Origin: Gelidibacter salicanalis
Lineage (GTDB): Bacteria; Bacteroidota; Bacteroidia; Flavobacteriales; Flavobacteriaceae
NCBI RefSeq assembly: GCF_007997285.1
Contig: NZ_VORX01000002.1
Span: 62,001 to 126,000 of the forward strand
Direction: 5' to 3'
DNA: 64,000 nt
Of this stretch, positions 61,579 to 64,000 are shown in pieces. The notes beneath the pieces were generated by a model. The model did no database searches, was not told the origin of the DNA, and saw only the letters and a program-made list of their open reading frames with translations. Position numbers and translations under genes: made by a program. How positions within the stretch are numbered: the stretch's first letter is position 1; every line of letters begins with the position of its first letter.

Positions 61579-63162
61579 ATGATTACAGGAAAAAACTATA
61601 TCGGAACGCAACACTCGGCCAAAGGCCATAAAACATATAAAACCTTCAATCCGCAGTTGAATCTCGAAAATGAATGGGATTTTTCAGAAGCTACATCAGA
61701 GGAAATTGACGCCGCTGTTGCCTTGGCTTCAGAAGCATTTGAAACCTATAAAACCATTTCAGGAGTTAAAAAGGCAGAATTCTTGAACAGCATTGCTGAT
61801 GAAATATTAGCCTTGGGCGAAACGCTCATAGAAACCTATTGTGCCGAATCTGGTTTGCCATCAGGGAGAGCTATCGGTGAGCGTGGCAGAACGATGGGGC
61901 AGTTAAAATCATTTGCAACAGCATTGACTGAAGGGTCTTGGGTAGAAGCGACTATTGACACTGCGCAACCAGAACGTGAGCCTATGCCAAAATCGGACCT
62001 TAGAAAAATGCTAATTCCAATCGGCCCGGTGGTCGTGTTTGGAGCGAGCAACTTTCCACTGGCATTTTCAACTGCAGGCGGAGATACGGCCTCAGCATTA
62101 GCGTCCGGTTGTCCGGTCATCGTGAAATCACATCCTATGCATTCGGGCACAGGAGAGTTGGTAGCTTCCGCTATTTTAAAAGCTGCAGAAAAAACAGGCA
62201 TGCCAAACGGTGTGTTCTCTAACCTTAATAGTAGTGGAATTGCCGTTGGAAAACAGCTGGTGCAACATCCAAACGTTAAAGCCGTTGGATTTACGGGCAG
62301 TTTTAAAGGGGGAAAATCATTATTTGATTTGGCAGCGCAACGCGAGGAACCTATTCCGGTATTTGCTGAAATGGGGACTGTCAACCCAGTAGTATTGCTT
62401 CCAGAAGCCTTAAAAACTAAAGGCGACTCTTTAGCTAAAACCTATGCGGGGTCTATAACTGTTGGGACAGGTCAATTTTGTACCAATCCCGGACTATTAT
62501 TGGGAATTAAAAGTGACGCGCTATCAACTTTTATAGAGCAGCTCTCTGATGAAATTCTAAAAATTGAACCTTCATGTATGTTGCATCCCAACATCTATGA
62601 CGCTTATAACAAAAATAAGAACTCAGCTATTTCTCAAAAAGGAATTAATGTTTCAGCCGATTATTCAACGGACACCCTTCCAAATTATGCCAAACAAACC
62701 GTAACTACTGTTGACGGCGCTACGTTTTTGAAGAATAGCACCTTACATCAAGAAGTATTTGGACCCTATTCCATTGTGGTGCAATGCGACAACATCAACC
62801 AATTAGAAGAAGTCATATTAAATTTGGAAGGTCAACTTACAGGAACCATCATGGCTAATACTACGGAGATTTCAAAGTATTCCAACATTACTTCAGCTTT
62901 GCAAAATAGAGTAGGGCGTATCATTTTCAACGGTGTACCCACTGGCGTTGAGGTCTGTCCGTCTATGATGCATGGTGGTCCGTTTCCCGCCTCTACGGAC
63001 AGCAGATTTACTGCCATCGGCGTACATGCCATAAAACGTTGGGTAAGGCCTTTTAGTTATCAAGATTGGCCAAAACAGTTGCTGCCAGATGCCTTAAAGG
63101 ATGATAATCCGTTGGGTATTATTCGTAATATTGATGGAATTCAAACTAAAAATAAATTATGA
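61579..63162 (+). CDS. Alpha-ketoglutaric semialdehyde dehydrogenase-like aldehyde dehydrogenase
   Basis: This 527-residue NAD(P) enzyme has IPIGPVVVFGASNFPLAFST, GFTGSFKGGKSLFDLAAQ, the general-base Glu in FAEMGTVNPV near residue 262 and the nucleophile Cys near 300 in GTGQFCTNPG. The length and these segments are those of the KGSA dehydrogenase (2,5-dioxovalerate dehydrogenase) group, which makes 2-oxoglutarate. It follows the DapA-like gene by 92 nt and overlaps the next gene by 4 nt (ATGA). Confidence 0.88.
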   Translation: MITGKNYIGTQHSAKGHKTYKTFNPQLNLENEWDFSEATSEEIDAAVALASEAFETYKTISGVKKAEFLNSIADEILALGETLIETYCAESGLPSGRAIGERGRTMGQLKSFATALTEGSWVEATIDTAQPEREPMPKSDLRKMLIPIGPVVVFGASNFPLAFSTAGGDTASALASGCPVIVKSHPMHSGTGELVASAILKAAEKTGMPNGVFSNLNSSGIAVGKQLVQHPNVKAVGFTGSFKGGKSLFDLAAQREEPIPVFAEMGTVNPVVLLPEALKTKGDSLAKTYAGSITVGTGQFCTNPGLLLGIKSDALSTFIEQLSDEILKIEPSCMLHPNIYDAYNKNKNSAISQKGINVSADYSTDTLPNYAKQTVTTVDGATFLKNSTLHQEVFGPYSIVVQCDNINQLEEVILNLEGQLTGTIMANTTEISKYSNITSALQNRVGRIIFNGVPTGVEVCPSMMHGGPFPASTDSRFTAIGVHAIKRWVRPFSYQDWPKQLLPDALKDDNPLGIIRNIDGIQTKNKL

Positions 63163-64000
63163 AAATATTAAAACCTTTGTTCATTGTAATGCTGTCACTT
63201 TTCGTAATGCCTTTTGGCCATTCTCAGAATGCGTCTAGCACCTTAGAAGAGTTGATTAAAACCTACGAACAGCACGAAGGATACGATAGGAAGCAGTTTC
63301 CTCTGGGTTTATATACCGAAGATTATTTTAAAGCAGAAGCAGATTTCGCCCAGCAAAATTTAACGAAATTATCTAAAATTGACACGTCACAATTGCCGGA
63401 AACCCAACGCATTTCTGCGGAACTGTTAGCGTTTGTCTTACAAGATCAAATTGATTATTACAAGTTTGAACACTTTTTAAATCCTTTACTTTCGGATTCC
63501 GGATTTCATAGTAGCTTAAATTATGGTGTGCGTCCGTTATCAAATTATGATCAAGTTAAATCCTATCTTAATAGTCTGAATTCCATTCCGGAGTTTGTCA
63601 ATCAAAATTTAAAAAACATACGCTTAGGATTGCAAAAGGGCGTATCCCAACCTTTGGTGATTTTTAAAGGCTACGAATCTACCTATGATGAACATATTGT
63701 AGCAGATTATAAAGAGAGTTTTTTCTACTCACCCTTCAGAAATTTACCAAATGATTTAAGTCCAACCCAAAAGGATTCTGTATTAAAAGTGGCGCAGCTT
63801 GCAATAAAAACAAATGTAACCCCGCAATTTAAACGCATTAAAACGTTTTTTGAAACCGAATACTTTCCAAAAACAAGAACAACTCTAGGGGTATCTGAAA
63901 CGCCAAACGGTAAAGAATTCTATCAAAATAGAATTAATTATTATACGACGAGTACCCAATACACGGCGGACGCCATTCATCAAATTGGCTTAAAGGAAGT
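63159..64000 (+). CDS. DUF885 domain-containing protein (partial at the window end)
   Basis: The frame has a signal peptide (MKILKPLFIVMLSLFVMPFG, cleavage near SQN) and a helical DUF885-type domain, with LPETQRISAELLAFVLQDQI and a following NYGVRPLSNYDQV segment. It is still open at the last base. DUF885 proteins are secreted, metallopeptidase-like enzymes that in some cases cleave peptides. It is coupled to the aldehyde dehydrogenase by a 4-nt overlap, so it may supply a hydroxyproline-containing or similar peptide product. This link is inferred. Confidence 0.8.
   Translation, partial: MKILKPLFIVMLSLFVMPFGHSQNASSTLEELIKTYEQHEGYDRKQFPLGLYTEDYFKAEADFAQQNLTKLSKIDTSQLPETQRISAELLAFVLQDQIDYYKFEHFLNPLLSDSGFHSSLNYGVRPLSNYDQVKSYLNSLNSIPEFVNQNLKNIRLGLQKGVSQPLVIFKGYESTYDEHIVADYKESFFYSPFRNLPNDLSPTQKDSVLKVAQLAIKTNVTPQFKRIKTFFETEYFPKTRTTLGVSETPNGKEFYQNRINYYTTSTQYTADAIHQIGLKE

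Noticed and set aside
62210-62392. Alternative-frame ORF inside the aldehyde dehydrogenase gene
   Set aside because: The main frame has the catalytic motifs; this and similar opposite-strand frames are shadows.

Overview
The window is a stretch of a Flavobacteriaceae-type (Bacteroidota) chromosome. The evidence is the low GC content, the near absence of Shine-Dalgarno sequences, TAnnTTTG-type -7 promoter elements, a type IX secretion sorting domain, DUF4271/DUF4296/DUF4412 proteins, a DnaE with a fused N-terminal exonuclease, a hybrid two-component system and an ISAon1-type transposase remnant. I cannot name the species. Most of the window is ordinary housekeeping DNA; the accessory part lies at about 32.6-36.9 kb and 44.9-60.6 kb.

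Layout. 0-5 kb: a BI-1 membrane protein, a saccharopine dehydrogenase-Lrp pair, DUF423 and PEP carboxykinase. 5.3-13.5 kb: uroporphyrinogen-III synthase with DUF4271, a polyprenol-phosphate mannosyltransferase-dihydroorotase-DUF4296 operon, an epimerase, TyrS, a LuxE-like enzyme and a tiny T9SS sorting-domain protein. 13.7-18.3 kb: a PhoB/PhoR-like pair, a MurG-like glycosyltransferase, TrmB, LysE and an alkyltransferase-like protein. 18.5-21.5 kb: an iron-sulfur/redox group (Mrp, NifU, ferredoxin-NADP reductase, ferredoxin). 21.6-25 kb: glutaryl-CoA dehydrogenase-like protein, TrmN6, RimM and S16 on the minus strand. 25.6-32.6 kb: DnaE, thioredoxin, a ClpP, DUF58 and tRNA-Asp. 32.6-36.5 kb: an IS remnant, a 59-residue secreted peptide and a TPR histidine kinase with its response regulator. 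36.9-41.6 kb: a BlaI/M56-peptidase operon carrying three tandem TonB-C-like domains, with two tandem operators in front. 41.7-47.1 kb: a glycosyltransferase/flippase pair, an outer-membrane protein, RuvC, HemW and a cyclase. 47.3-58 kb: a 1325-residue hybrid sensor/AraC regulator followed by secreted proteins and lipoproteins. 58-64 kb: YjbR, PhnA, an internally duplicated secreted protein, and a DapA-family lyase/semialdehyde dehydrogenase/DUF885 set.

The strongest unexplained signals are these. (1) A 129-nt palindrome-rich element occurs twice in opposite orientation (863-991 and 59032-59160), about 91% identical without gaps, each time just behind the 3' end of a gene. (2) Four of the secreted-protein genes between 51.4 and 56.2 kb are interrupted: an A8 slippery site in an OmpA gene, in-frame TAA and TGA codons, and a +1 shift at an A6 run. 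(3) Perfect heptanucleotide arrays (CGTTATT x18 and CAACAAT x6) sit 8 and 3 nt before the start codons of hemW and phnA. (4) Structured leaders or operators lie in front of rpsP, mrp, blaI and the ferredoxin reductase. I found no CRISPR array, prophage, or intact transposon, and no clear defence system.
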